A stretch of DNA of 57,206 bases from Helicostylum pulchrum (taxonomy: Eukaryota > Mucoromycota > Mucoromycetes > Mucorales > Mucoraceae). The stretch is taken from assembly GCA_025677825.1 (NCBI GenBank), contig JAIXMO010000094.1, positions 1 through 57,206 on the forward strand, written 5' to 3'. Positions 1 to 11,557 of the stretch are shown one piece after another (position 1 is the first letter of the stretch; the number at the start of each line of letters is the position of its first letter). The translations under genes were made by a program, and so were the position numbers. The notes beneath the pieces were generated by a model, which worked only from the letters and a program-made list of their open reading frames with translations, did not search any database and was not told the origin of the DNA.

Positions 1-3000
1 TATAAATATGTCTCATAAATCCTTTGGTTTGTTTCTTTTGAGTGGATTCATCTACACTAACACCACCAGCAGCTGCAATTGACTTTTGTAAATTCTGTAT
101 AGAGGGAGAAGCAATGGAATGAAGTGAACTGCTTGAACTTGAAGTCTGTAAAGGGACACTCGTTTGATTACCAAATAAACTACCAAACGGCCATTCAGTA
201 TCTGGAGCAGGTACAAATATATTTTGCTGAGATAAAAATGCTTTGAATTCTTGACTTTTACAAATCTCTTTATCTTCGACAAGTCTTCTTAAATACTTTT
301 CTAAACTAATCCTTCTTGCTTCTACAAACGGTTTCTGTAACTTTAATAATGGCCATTTTCCAGGAAACTCAATTAATTTGACTGTAGGATACACTTCTTT
401 TAATTTTTGATGAAGTGCAAAAAATTCACTATATCGTCTAGCTACAATCCAACCTGATGCATAATTACCGTCAAATCCTAATTGTTGTATTTCAATAACG
501 TACAGCGCAAAATCTCCATTTTTATCTGATCCAATGGTCGCACTTGTGATATTTACTTGTGATCTATCTGGCATCAATACATTTTCCGATTCTTGTAACT
601 GATACTGACTCTTTTGATATTTGATTTGTTGCAACTCTTGTCTAAACATACTTTTACTCTTTTTTAAAATACGCAGTTCCTCTAATTTATTTTGTGTTTC
701 CGCTTTACTGATTAATGCGTCTACAATAGCTTCTTGTGCTGTTAATTTATCTACTTCTTCTGTTAACTGTTCTACTTTAGACGCCAACATCAGATCTCCC
801 GGCGGCGCAAAATGAATATCCGAAGATGATGTTTCATCTATTAAAGTTGATTTGGTCGTATCTACTGATTTACTGGATTCAATTGATTTAGTCGAAACGA
901 ATGATTCTAGTGAATCGTGTTCTATTTCAGATATTGTATTCGTACCACCGGATGAAGTCCAAGAAGGTAATGTATATGCGTTTTGAATTGGTACAGCTGT
1001 AGACGATTTTACTCCTTTAGCTCCGCATAATAAAAGTGCTGATGTCGATGATGATGAAATTGGTTTTATACTATCGTGTTTTGTCATGTCTAAATTATTA
1101 TTTCCATCCAAAATTGATCTCAATTCAGCTTCAACCGCATCTACAGTATTGCTTCGAACTAGTCTATTTCTCTTTGGTGAATCAATATCTTGGTTATATT
1201 CATCTTCAGTTTCAATGGATTTAATGGAAGCAGGTACAGAAGCACTCGTTTTATCATTATCCGTATGTGCTGAAAGCATATTTGATAATGAAATAAATTT
1301 AGTATTTGTACTAGTAGGTGTAGTTTGAGTTAAATCAGATAAAGCACGTTGATGACCTCTTGGTCTTTCATACTCTGTATCTACTTTTAAATTCATGACA
1401 CTGTCATCTAAACTTCTTCTCTTTTCTTCTGGTATAACAGCAGCTGCAGCGGCAGCAGGAGTAGACGATAAAAATTTAAAGTAAAGATCAGATCTTTTGA
1501 AATAAGGAAAGTGCTCTTTTTCAATTTCCCAAAATATATGTTGTTGAATACGATATAAATGCAATCTTAATTCTGTGACATGCTCTTCAAATATTTCTTC
1601 GTTTTTCGCCTGTTCTGATAATTGAATTGTATGGATTAAATCTGTATTGAGTTGATCAATGACGTGTAATCGATGTGGCGCAGTTTCTGTAAAGTACATT
1701 TCATATACCATTTTTACATCTTGTAAAAAAGTCATTCGTTCATGTGGTGTAGTAGCATTTGTACTATGGAATCCTTCTACTATGAGCCAAAATTGAAGTT
1801 TCACCATGTCTCCTCTACGATCCATAAATTCCATAAAATAAGATAATCCCGATGTATTGGTTAATATATCTCGTAAATTATATCCAATACTTGATATAAT
1901 CGTGCTTTGTTTTCTACCACCAAATAATTGCGAAGTTGATTTTCTCTACTGAATTTGTATTAAATATTATATTATACACACATAAATTATTTTTTTCTTC
2001 AAAAATAAATAAAAATCAACGTACGAAATCAAATTGTTCACCAGATAAACTACTAATTCTTTTATCCACTCTCTTTTTAGCCGTACTTAGACGATTAATA
2101 TATACAATAATATCTTCTACTTTTTCACCATCCATTACTTCTTCTGGATCACGATCAGCTAAATTATAATAATATTAAAAAAGTCATGCTTACGAAAAAA
2201 AAAAGCATATGATATATAGAAATTGTTTACCTATTTGAGCCTTCTTTTTTCGTATTTGCGTGACCAAATCATTCCTTACACGTTTTAAATCTAGCAAGTT
2301 CTTTTCTTCTCCAATTACCTTTAAAAAGTCTTGATACGTTTTTCTACCCATACCAAATCCATATCGTTTCTTTTGCTGTGATTGATTAATACTAGTAGGT
2401 CTCTCATCTTCATCTTCATCCCAATCGTCGGTAGATACGCCAGTACCTAAATAGGCTGCTGAAAATTGACTCTTTGGTCCCATCTTGACCCTTTTATTTG
2501 CTGGTTTATGACATGCATTGAACACTTCTTCAGGATCGATGTCATTGGTTGAATGTCTATTCAACACTTCACGTAACTGACGTACCATTTTTCTATTTAT
2601 TTTTTTTGTTAAAAAAAAAAGCGTATTTAATACACGTATACATTTAATGCGAATAATACATTACTGTTCAATAATTGCTTTACCCAACTACACATATAAA
2701 AAAGAAAGGGAACAATAAGTAAATAAATTAAGCAACACGTCAAAAAAAATACAAACATAGGTATCAACGGTTTGATTCCAAAAATCAGGATCAGCCACCA
2801 TATCTAATACGGGTTGTAATACAGAATTGGATATGATTTCACGTATAACCACACGCACAGGTCCACTTTGTAATTCCTTTTTTTCAATGACTAAGGGTAG
2901 TACACGTTCAATCAGATGCCTGAGATAAGCAATTTCAGTTGGTTTTGTAGTTGCAGCCGCCGTGGTTAAAGCGCCATGTAATTTACCGTGACGAAATCGA

Positions 3001-3629
3001 GACGCCAGTAGTAAATCCAGCTCATCTGACTGAGTTACTGACCTCTCTAATGATTTACCACGTAAAGAAATTTCAGCCATATGAAATTCAGATATATGAG
3101 ATGTCACTTTAGGTATAATCTTATTCAATATCACCAGCAATAAATCTGTATTTTCCAATCGGTTCGATATTTCTGCTGCTGCTGAGCGTATAATATGATC
3201 GACTGCATACGGGAAACTTTGCTCTGTTATCTGACCTGTGATTTTAATAAACCAAGATTGAATAAAGTCTCTCACCACAAGTTGCATTAATTCGTTAAAG
3301 GAGTCCTGGATATCCTTGTCATTTGATATATCGGTCTTGTGCTGTTTATTACTGGATTCTCTTTGCAATTGTAGTCGCGGCCATATCGTTCGGTGTGTAA
3401 ACCGCAAAGGTCGAAAACTATCGTCTTTTCGTTTGCCATGAGGTGAAACAAAATATTGTAGGTATATATATAAAACTACGGTGTTTAATAAAAGTAACGC
3501 ACTTAGACTCGCCATCGGAAGTGTCAAGATCCACAGCAAGTACGTCTTGTTCCACCCTATCTTTAGGTGTACAAACACAAGTAGTGCACAAAATAATAAA
3601 ATATACAATTGCTTTTTCAGTATGGTCAT
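1..3629 (-). CDS. MDM1: Mdm1/SNX13-type PXA-RGS-PX membrane tether (3' end off the left edge)
   Basis: Reading leftward, five exons fit: 3629-2757, 2687-2665 (23 nt), 2592-2231, 2158-2025 and 1945-1. All have GT-AG borders and phases that join in frame. The product opens with two hydrophobic helices (about residues 5-25 and 30-58), then a PXA domain (about 100-300, ending near DPDFWNQTVDTY and continuing as GKAIIEQ and VRQLREVLN). Next come an acidic linker, an RGS-like domain (about 480-620, with LRDILTNTSGLSYFMEFMD and LQFWLIVEGF), a Ser/Thr-rich coiled-coil stretch, and a PX domain (about 925-1035, with WIVARRYSEFFALHQKLKEV and EFPGK). This order is that of yeast Mdm1 and animal SNX13/14/25, ER-anchored proteins that bind phosphoinositides or lipid at vacuole, endosome and lipid-droplet contacts. 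The nexin-C domain is expected beyond position 1. The first ATG precedes the first helix. Confidence in the family is high; the smallest exon is inferred. Confidence 0.9.
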
Positions 3630-6600
3630 CTAAAGAAGAAGAAAAGAAAAAAAAGAAGGGGTTTATATTGTTTCGCTATTTTTTTTTATTTTTTTATTTT
3701 ATTAAACTTCAGTCGGATAATAATATATCCACTCATTTAGGGTTTCTTTTGTAAAGTTTTCTTACTCTCCTTTTTACCTTCATTCTCTACTTCTCTTTTA
3801 AGTACCAGTAAAAGAAGGTTCACATACACACACAAAACATAAACGGAATATACTAGTAACTGTTTAAACCTGATAGCAACAGTTAAATTTTCGTTTGACT
3901 CTTAAAAATACCTTCGTGAGTACAATTACATTTCAGCTGTGGGACGTTGTATCCGGACTGGCTGCGACAGACCTACACTTCGTAGGCTATAGACGAGATC
4001 CACAATTTGGTTTTTGGGATAGTCTATCCGAAAACAACCCTCTTTGAAAATATATCAGTAGGGTTTCAGACCACATAAGAGCGATTCAAAAGGAGATCAT
4101 GGATATTTCTTGACAATTAAGTTTCACAAAAAGTTAAACTCGCATTAGATGCTATTTTCACCATTCTCCCAAAGAATCATGCAGGGTTTTATGTTTTTTC
4201 AATGAGCTTTTGTGCAACATTACGCTCTTCATGTGTTCTGATACCTTTTTGTAATTGTATAACAAGATTATCCACACGACGATCCCTACTTTTAAGCTCG
4301 AAAAAAAAGAGACGACGTTCTATTTCGTTTACTCATAAAAAACGGGCTTACCGCAGGAAATTAAACCAGTACAATAAAAACAAATATATATTTTCGACGT
4401 GTGAAGAAGAAAAGATAAAAAAAAAAGAGCATAAAGGGTCATGATCACACGTTTGTAAGTTACATAACTTTGTCATCTGCCAACGAGCTAACTTTTATAC
4501 TTCTAATTACTGTTAAAGGAAAAAAAAGCTCACTGAGATACCGGGCTCTTACAAATCGCTCACATAAGAAATCACTGGTAATTTAAGCAGTTATAATAAA
4601 TAATGGTTTTTATTTTACCAAGAAACACGAAACGCGTTTTGGACCCAAGTTGTTTAGTACAAAATAATTAAAAAGGGCACTTTTTTAATTTTTTTTTTCG
4701 ATTTTCATTTTTTTGGTGATAAAACGTATAAACTCAATTGGGTCATACGTATAAGCCAAAGTGACTTTTTTTTTTTCGTATTTGTGAATACATTGCTTCA
4801 TATAAAAAAAAGAGCCATACTCATATGTAAACCTGCCATTAGGTCCGAATACTGTAGTAGAGATTAACAAACACAATAAGAAGGCTTTGCAGTTTTTCGA
4901 AAAAAAAAACCAAAAAAAAAATGGATATCACAACTTGTATATACTTCTCGGTCGCCTATATAAAGGGAGGTTCTAACGCCCACTGCGGGGAGGAGTGCGG
5001 TAGAGAATCCCGGCACTACTAACTACACATAGGACAATATATTAAGGTACGTTTTTGACCCCGCTTTCATTACTTTGTTACACCATTTCAAAGATCTATG
5101 CTCTTTTCTTTATTTTCTTCCCTAAAATACTGTAATACCTTTTGTAATAATATAAAAAACCATATAAATATCAAAAAAAAAATAAAAAAATCACACTCTA
5201 ATAAAAATCAATTCATATTTATAAAAGGCCTTTAAATTAGCTCTTTTACACTTTATCACATTATATATTGATTAACAACTGTATCAAAAAACTAAAAGAC
5301 GAAGGATGTATTATAGTAGGATATTGCTTACTTTCTCATTAAATAGCTTTAAGATGAGTGGATGTATAGACTGGTGTATGCTGGAATACTTGTCAACTCC
5401 CTTTTTATAGACGCGAATTTTTTTTTCTCTCTTTCCCTTGATCATTTTGTCCACACTAATGTATATGCTGTCAATTATTCAAGTAACGGTTATTTAAGAG
5501 AATAAAAACTTTTCATACTACCGATTAGTTCATAGCCTGATTTTTCTGTGGTCCTCAATAACAATATTCAGTATCCAGATGATTCTATAATAACATTTGT
5601 TATAGATTTCATACAACCAAAGGGGTTTGCTTACACATACCTTAAATACTCTGTATGTTTTACCTAAAACAGGTTGAGATAAAACCAAAGTACTATTAGC
5701 TTGTGATGTAGAGATAAAGACTTGATGTTAGGAAAATTCTTGGTACGCGTTCTATTTACACGTTCAGCAAAAAAAAAAAAAGGTGCGACAGAACACTTTT
5801 CACGTACCTTTACGAATACCAGTTTGTTACGAAGATAAAGACACTGAAAAGAACATAACAGGAAGAAAGATAAAGACACCAAGAAGAACACCGCAGCAAG
5901 AAAGATACGTTCGAATTGGTCTTGACCTGGGAAGTTCGGAGTGGAAGAAGAAGAAAGATACGTCGGCAAGAAGGTTAGTAGAAGAACAGAGCGTAAAGAC
6001 AATCATATTAATCCGGTTCCATTTATTAAGCTTTAAGATTGTTGGGATATAAATGAGGATTTTCATAAATTCTATACAATGAGACAAAGATGGGTTGCAT
6101 TGACTTAATGCTGCAGCAAAAATTTCAACAGTACCTCCCTTCAGTATCGAAATCTTGGGTTCATTTGTACTTATGCAACCAGTTATACAAAATATAGTGA
6201 TTGAGGTTCCACACAGCTATTTGATCGAATGGTAAGATTATTCCCATATTTGTAATATAGATCCAGGGCGTTTTTTTTTGAAGTGCTTAACAATGTTCTA
6301 CAATGGCTTACGTTTTAAATTTTATTGATGTTGTGTCATTTTAGCATACTTTCAATATCTTTGAGCGAATACTACGGGTAAATTAAAATAGCCGAGTATT
6401 CGGCTCAGCTATACAAAGTATGAAGCTGGCAAAAAAAGTGTATTTATATAAATACACCCACGTGAATAGATAATCCACGTTGCGGGGAGAAAAAAAAAGT
6501 TACGCAGAGATCTTCCTAAGAATAACTTGTTTTGATAAAAGTAGTAAACCAACTCGAGAAACCAGCACACACACGCACACACACAAAGAGACGAAAAGTA

Positions 6601-6741
6601 TCTGAGTTTATTTTAAACCAAACCCTGAGTGATACGTGTGATAAAAAAAAGGTCACTTTATTTATTTATTTTCAAACAGCAAAAAAAAATAAAAAAAAAA
6701 AATATTCTTCTTCTTCTTCTTTACTTTATTTTTACATAACT
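3630..6741. other. 3.1-kb spacer between MDM1 and ORM1, no supported gene
   Basis: This divergent spacer is AT-rich with many A/T runs. The open frames in it (for example 5664-6087 on both strands) overlap each other, have low-complexity composition and match no family I know. Two spots stand out and are listed separately: a short coiled-coil-like frame on the minus strand at 4172-4300, and a TATA-bearing GC-rich patch at 4957-5046. The last 200 bases before ORM1 hold CA and CTT repeats typical of a fungal promoter and 5' leader. Confidence 0.5.
4957..5046 (+). promoter_or_regulatory. Possible TATA promoter followed by a GC-rich leader
   Basis: A clean TATATAAA lies at 4957-4964. About 20-50 bases further comes a patch that is strikingly GC-rich for this window (4978-5016, with GCGGGGAGGAGTGCGG). 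A consensus-like splice donor (AAG/GTACGT) follows at about 5047. Together this looks like a TATA promoter and a first noncoding exon, but no coding exon could be joined downstream. It may belong to a non-coding transcript or a lost gene. Confidence 0.25.
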
Positions 6742-7456
6742 ATGGCTAGTCTCAAAGAAAGAAAAGCATCATTTTACCTTGATCAAGGTTCAGCACCAAA
6801 TCAATTAAACTACAGCACTAATTTTATGAGTTACAAAGGTAAATAATAACATGTAGTTTCTTTTCTTTTGGCTGTAAAGTAATATTAATCCATGTATCAG
6901 GTGCATGGCTATCATGTGTATTAATTGTTATAGTCATTAAACTGCTATATTCACTTATTCCTTTCATATCATCCGAGACGAGCTGGACATTGACCAATTT
7001 AACATTCAATATCGTAAGTTTTTTTTTTCTTTTCTTTTTTTCTTTAATAAAGCAGTATTTGTTATAGTACTCACACCACCTTTTTTTAGAGTCACTTTGT
7101 TATGTTTCATTGGTTACAAGGTACACCTATAGATAATAATCAAGGAGCATATGATGGATTAACAGTATGGGAACAAATTGATGATGGCGTGCAATTCACA
7201 GCTACTAGAAAATTTCTTATGGCTGTACCAATTGGGTTGTAAGTAAACTAAATATATACGGAAAAAAAAAGGGGGGAAAGGAAACTCATTATTTATTTCC
7301 TTAAATAGATTTTTGTTAAGTACGCATTATACTCATTACGACGTCTTACAATTCGCAATCAACTTTTGTTCTCTTGTAATCGTATTAATAGCCAAGTTAC
7401 CATCGATGCACGAAGTAAGAGTGTTTGGTATTAATAAGCGTAGTCAAGAATTTTAA
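6742..7456 (+). CDS. ORM1: ORM1/ORMDL family regulator of serine palmitoyltransferase
   Basis: Four exons (6742-6838, 6901-7013, 7090-7238, 7309-7456) join in frame to give 168 residues, the usual size for fungal Orm proteins. The family hallmarks are all visible: GAWLSCVLIVIVIKLLYS and SWTLTNLTFNI around the first membrane hairpin, SHFVMFHWLQGTP, the WEQIDDGVQFTATRKFL block, THYDVLQFAINF, and the C-terminal VRVFGIN. Orm proteins sit in the ER membrane, bind serine palmitoyltransferase and restrain sphingoid base synthesis. In yeast the N-terminal tail is phosphorylated to relieve this; here the tail (about residues 1-31) has several Ser/Thr. The ATG at 6742 is chosen because upstream in-frame sequence is low-complexity leader and the family starts shortly before the first helix. 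Confidence 0.95.
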
Positions 7457-7757
7457 CATATCATACCAAAAAAAAAGAAAACGAAGACGAAAAACACATA
7501 CCAATGCATTCAATTCATCCCCTCTCTTTCCACACACACTCTCTCTTTTTTCTTTTTTTTTTTCTTCTCCACTTTTATAAATACATGTAACATTAATAAA
7601 AAAAAGGGTGTTCCCTTAAACAAGTATATTCAAACCTGTAATAGGATCATCATCCAGAGAGAGAGCAAAAAATACGTGACTGTTGAGAACGACTTTCTTT
7701 TTACAGGTGTCAAAAAAAAAACCTTTTTTTTTTCTCTTTACTTTTTTTTTGCACAGC

Positions 7758-8731
7758 ATGTTGTACGTTATTGGTCTTGGTTTAGGTGACGAAAAGGATA
7801 TCACCGTCAAAGGTTTAGAAGCCGTCAAGAGTTCTAGCCGTATTTATTTAGAAGCTTATACTTCTATCTTGACTATCGGTAAAGAAAAGTTGGAAGAATA
7901 TTATGGTAAAGAAGTTGTTATTGCTGATCGTGAAATGGTTGAATCAGAAAGTGATGTTATTCTTGCTGATGCTGATAAGGTCGACGTCTCCTTTTTGGTC
8001 GTTGGTGATCCTTATGGGTACGCAAAACAAAAAAAAAAGCAAACAAAAACAAAAAGTTACTAAATTTTTATTTGCAGTGCTACTACACATACTGATCTCG
8101 TTATTCGTGCTCGTGAATTAAATATCCCTGTCAAGGTTATCCACAATGCTTCTATTATGAACGCTATTGGTGCTTGTGGCCTTCAACTTTATAACTTTGG
8201 ACAAACAATTTCTATCGTCTTCTTCACCGAGACTTGGCGTCCTGACAGTTTCTACGATCGTGTAAAGGAAAATCATCAAATCGGTCTTCATACATTATGT
8301 TTGTTGGATATTAAAGTCAAGGAACAAAGTATTGAAAACATGGCTAGGTATGACACAGGGAAAATAAGGAAAAAAGAAAAAGGAATTAACGCCAATTTTT
8401 TTTGTGTAGAGGACGTTTGATTTATGAACCTCCTCGTTATATGACAGTAAATGAAGCAGTTGAACAACTTTTAGAAATTGAAGAGAAGCGTGATGAAGGT
8501 ATCTGTAAGCCTGATTCTTTAGCTATCGGTTGTGCTCGTATTGGTACAGATACCCAAAAGATTGTTGCTGGTACTTTAGAGGAATTAGTAAATGTTGATT
8601 TCGGTGGACCTCTTCATTCTCTTGTATTGATTGGTTCTCGTATGCATGAAATGGAAGCTGAATTTGTAAAGGAATATGCTTACAACTTGGATACTTTTAA
8701 TGCTATTGTAAAGAGAGATTACGTTCATTAA
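7758..8731 (+). CDS. DPH5: Diphthine methyl ester synthase DPH5
   Basis: Three exons (7758-8017, 8078-8347, 8410-8731) give 283 residues, close to yeast Dph5 (about 300). It is a SAM-dependent methyltransferase of the tetrapyrrole-methylase fold that methylates the precursor of diphthamide on elongation factor 2. The visible signature blocks are the N-terminal [32 protein letters not shown], the cofactor-site GDPYGATTHTDL that is rebuilt across the first intron, [20 protein letters not shown], the [12 protein letters not shown] block, and the C-terminal [11 protein letters not shown]. The first ATG after the ORM1 3' flank gives the exact family start. It lies about 300 bp downstream of ORM1 on the same strand with its own T-rich leader. 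I see no frameshift or missing motif. Confidence 0.96.
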
Positions 8732-8869
8732 ATCGGTTTTACTCATCGTCATGTAGTAATAAATTCAACGAGGGAGATTTTTTTTTTTTTTTGAAATAAA
8801 AAGTCGAAACAACAATTTTATCTGTATTATCACTTTTTTTTTACATTATAAAATTATTAGTTTAAAAGT

Positions 8870-9190
8870 ATGTCTACATCCCAAAAAGCAGATGAAATCG
8901 ATTCAAAGATTCAAAAAGGAGCAGATAAATTAGGAAATAAAGTACAAGAAGGTGCAAAGAAAGTAGACGAGGTATTGCAAGATGATGAAGTAGCAAGAGC
9001 TACCAGACGTGCAGAAGAAGAAGTAAATAAATTAAAGGCCGAGTTATCAGATCTTCAAGCAAGAGCAGGCCCTAAACTTCAAGAAGCAGAAAACTATTTA
9101 ACTTCTCCTAGTGCCATTACTTTTTATAAGGGCTTAATTACCGGCGCTGTTCTCGTTTTAACTTATAAAAAGTACTGTGATCATAGATAG
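8870..9190 (+). CDS. Small coiled-coil protein with C-terminal hydrophobic segment, unknown
   Basis: A single exon of 106 residues. The first 80 residues are charged and helical with coiled-coil character (IDSKIQKGADKLGNKVQEGA, then EEEVNKLKAELSDLQAR). A hydrophobic stretch follows near the C-terminus (FYKGLITGAVLVLTYKKY, about residues 84-101) with a short basic tail. That layout suggests a tail-anchored membrane protein, possibly of the mitochondrial outer membrane, but I do not recognise the family. The leader before the ATG is T-rich and the stop is followed by a T-rich tract that separates it from the convergent Nup96-like gene, whose stop lies only 46 bp away. It is probably real, because the composition is not that of random AT-rich frames. 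Confidence 0.7.
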   Translation: MSTSQKADEIDSKIQKGADKLGNKVQEGAKKVDEVLQDDEVARATRRAEEEVNKLKAELSDLQARAGPKLQEAENYLTSPSAITFYKGLITGAVLVLTYKKYCDHR

Positions 9191-9235
9191 CTTTTTTTTT
9201 ATATAAATGTGTATAAATAAATTTTTTTTTTTTTT

Positions 9236-10925
9236 TTAAAATAAGACGGCTTCAATCAAGTTTTTAAATAATTCTTCGGTATGTCTTACTCTATACTTTG
9301 ATGGTACTTGCTGGAGTTTTTCTATAAGCAATTGAGATGTCTCGGCGTTTTTATCATTGTTTAAAAGATAGGTTAAAGTATTATGAATATGTTGGATAAG
9401 CTCATCGTGTCCTTGTGGGTAAACCTTGGTATAAGACAAGCACTTTTCAATGGATGCATCATCAACTTTAAACAAAGTCAATATCATAGTCTACTATTAC
9501 TATTATTGAAACTTACATTTAAAATAGACCGGTAAAACAAAACACAATAAATTCATCTTTGCTTGTTCGTATAAACCACCTTCCAAAAGGATCTTGTACT
9601 CTTCAACAAAATCCCATTCATCATGTGCATGTAACGCTTTAGCCAAGCACACGTTTTTACTAGGAATATGATATACGTTTAATAATTTGTTTTCGTCTGT
9701 CCATTCACATTGGCGCAAAATTTCATTGACACGTTGTTGAGGGCTATATCATCAAAAACATATTAATAATACAATAAATAGAAAATAAAAATGAGCTTAC
9801 TCTGGTAAAAATAATGCGGCATAAATGGCTAATTCAGCTTGATCCATTCTTTCTAATTGTTCTACCCATTTTAACAAGTAAGACGAATCAATTGAACTTG
9901 AGGGTTTATAGATATTTAATAACCAAACCAAGTCCAAAGGCCAAGTATCAATTTGAGCTACACTTGCATCACCTAACCACCATTGTAATAACTGATACCA
10001 TAAACAAGACAAATCGGGAGACGCAGTATACTTTGTGGTTTTGAGGTGATGAATATTTGCTACCGATTCATCAAATGCACTATTATATCTTGCGAGTGAA
10101 GGTGTTTCATCCGCTCTATTACCGTACCAGAGGTACATACCCAATGTACATTGCCAAGAGACTCTTTCAGTTACGATCAACTTGTCTGTATCGGAATAGC
10201 CTAATTGGCCTGCTACCGTATACCAACAACGTTTATGAAACAATGACATGGCTTGCCACTGACCTTGTGCTGTCAAAGTATTGATATGTTCATGTACAAG
10301 AAATTTTACGTTTTTAAACTCTGAATGAGAAATGTACATTGCAAGTTGGAAATCTTTGTTTTTTTTTGCTTCTTCACTTGCCAAGTCGCGTTGTCCAAAT
10401 GATAAGTAGGTAAAAGCACATGCAAACGGATCAGAACCATGTTGTCTTTGAACCACGTCTAATTGACTGGTTAGACCAGGAGAAACTAATTCTCGAAACC
10501 AGGTTTGCACTGTGCCTTTGTATAAAGCAATAGCTAAACTCCAAATTAAGTTCACATCGACAGAAAACTTCTTTAATAACGGTGTGTTGTAAACTGATAG
10601 ATCGGCATCGCTGTCCAACTGGGTTGTTGGTAAACCATCTACATTTGCAATTAACTCTGTCTGTTGTTGTAATATTGTCATAACTTGGTTAGATCTCTAC
10701 ACGAAGAAAAGTTTAATTGGTTGCAAAAAAAAATAAAAATATATAGCTGCGTCTAGCTAGAATTCAATTATCATACTTGTTCTAATAATTGACTTTTAGA
10801 ATCAATAATACCACTAATTCATTTAAAACGTAAGCAATTTTTTTTTTTCAAGAAAAGGTGAGAGAAAAGTTTGTTTACCTTTTCATCATAGAAGTACTGG
10901 GATGGCTACGCTTTTTTCCTAACAT
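9236..10925 (-). CDS. NUP96: Nup96/Nup145C-like nucleoporin, short form
   Basis: Reading leftward, exons 10925-10879, 10813-10777, 10696-9801, 9743-9517 and 9465-9236 join in frame to 478 residues. The bulk matches the alpha-helical Nup96 domain: SVDVNLIWSLAIALYKGTV, DPFACAFTYLSFGQRDLA, the WYQLLQWWLGD and DLVWLLNIY blocks, MDQAELAIYAALFLP, and QQRVNEILRQCEW followed by VCLAKALHAHDEWDF. Nup96/Nup145C is a scaffold component of the nuclear-pore Y complex. In most fungi it is the C-terminal product of a self-cleaving Nup98-Nup96 precursor, and even Nup145C is near 700 residues. Here the first exons encode MLGKKRSHPSTSMMK, and no FG repeats, autoprotease domain or Sec13-binding beta region lie upstream. 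The start and the two small 5' exons are inferred from splice phases; the domain call is firmer than the gene boundary. Confidence 0.8.
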
Positions 10926-11557
10926 TTTTTTTTTATGTATTTTTTTTTAAAAGAGAAAGAAAGGAAGCATGCACTCTTCCTTACTGAAAAAGAAAAAAGG
11001 TTAAAAAAGGGAAAATAGATATTTCAGTGCCCGTTGACATATTAAAAAGTGTGCGACATAGATGCATGTACTCATCTTACTTGTAGTAAATACGAAAATA
11101 TGTATTTTTATTCATTCTGAAATTATACATTATAAATTTAAGCTATTGTATTATCAACTTGTTTATTAAATCAATACAATTATGAAAAATAAAAGAAAAA
11201 GCATCATCATGTAAAGTAAAACTATTGTAACGGCTTTAGTTCTTTGAGCGAGAAAAAAAAATTATAAAAAGTCAACGCTTTCTTGTTCACAGACTTGGTA
11301 TACGTATGTACTTTTGAAGAGAGGGGTTCTACTTTCAAAACGTCTCTGGGTGCTTTGCCAGTACTTTTTCTAGAGTAACAAGCGCATTGGCAACGTTTTG
11401 CCTTCTTAGGGGCCACAGCCTAAATTTTTCGGGCCACAGATAGTGTAGCCTGTGGTCGCACAAAAAACATATGTACCTTACACCTGGCCCGAAAAATTTA
11501 GCTTCAATTTTCTCTTTTTTTTTTACTTGTGCACAGTAATAGGAGTTTCCCAGGAAA
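10926..11557. other. Spacer between NUP96 and a pseudogene
   Basis: No supported gene. A basic minus-strand frame at 11222-11416 (starting MAPKKAKRCQCACYSRKSTG) has an odd CxCxC cluster, but no family or splice partners could be found. The stretch also contains the 16-bp inverted repeat listed separately. Confidence 0.4.
11420..11501. repeat. 16-bp perfect inverted repeat with an inner hairpin
   Basis: CTAAATTTTTCGGGCC (11420-11435) and its exact reverse complement (11486-11501) enclose 50 bases. Inside lies a second stem, CCACAG (11434-11439) with CTGTGG (11451-11456). The nested structure could be a foldback element end or a structured RNA. No target-site duplication was recognised by eye. 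Confidence 0.6.

Noticed and set aside
5664..6087. Overlapping frames on both strands of about 90-110 residues
   Set aside because: Low complexity, mutually overlapping, no motif, no consistent splice structure.
7616..7828. Minus-strand frame of 70 residues
   Set aside because: It overlaps the start of DPH5, which is certain, and is composed mostly of leader sequence.
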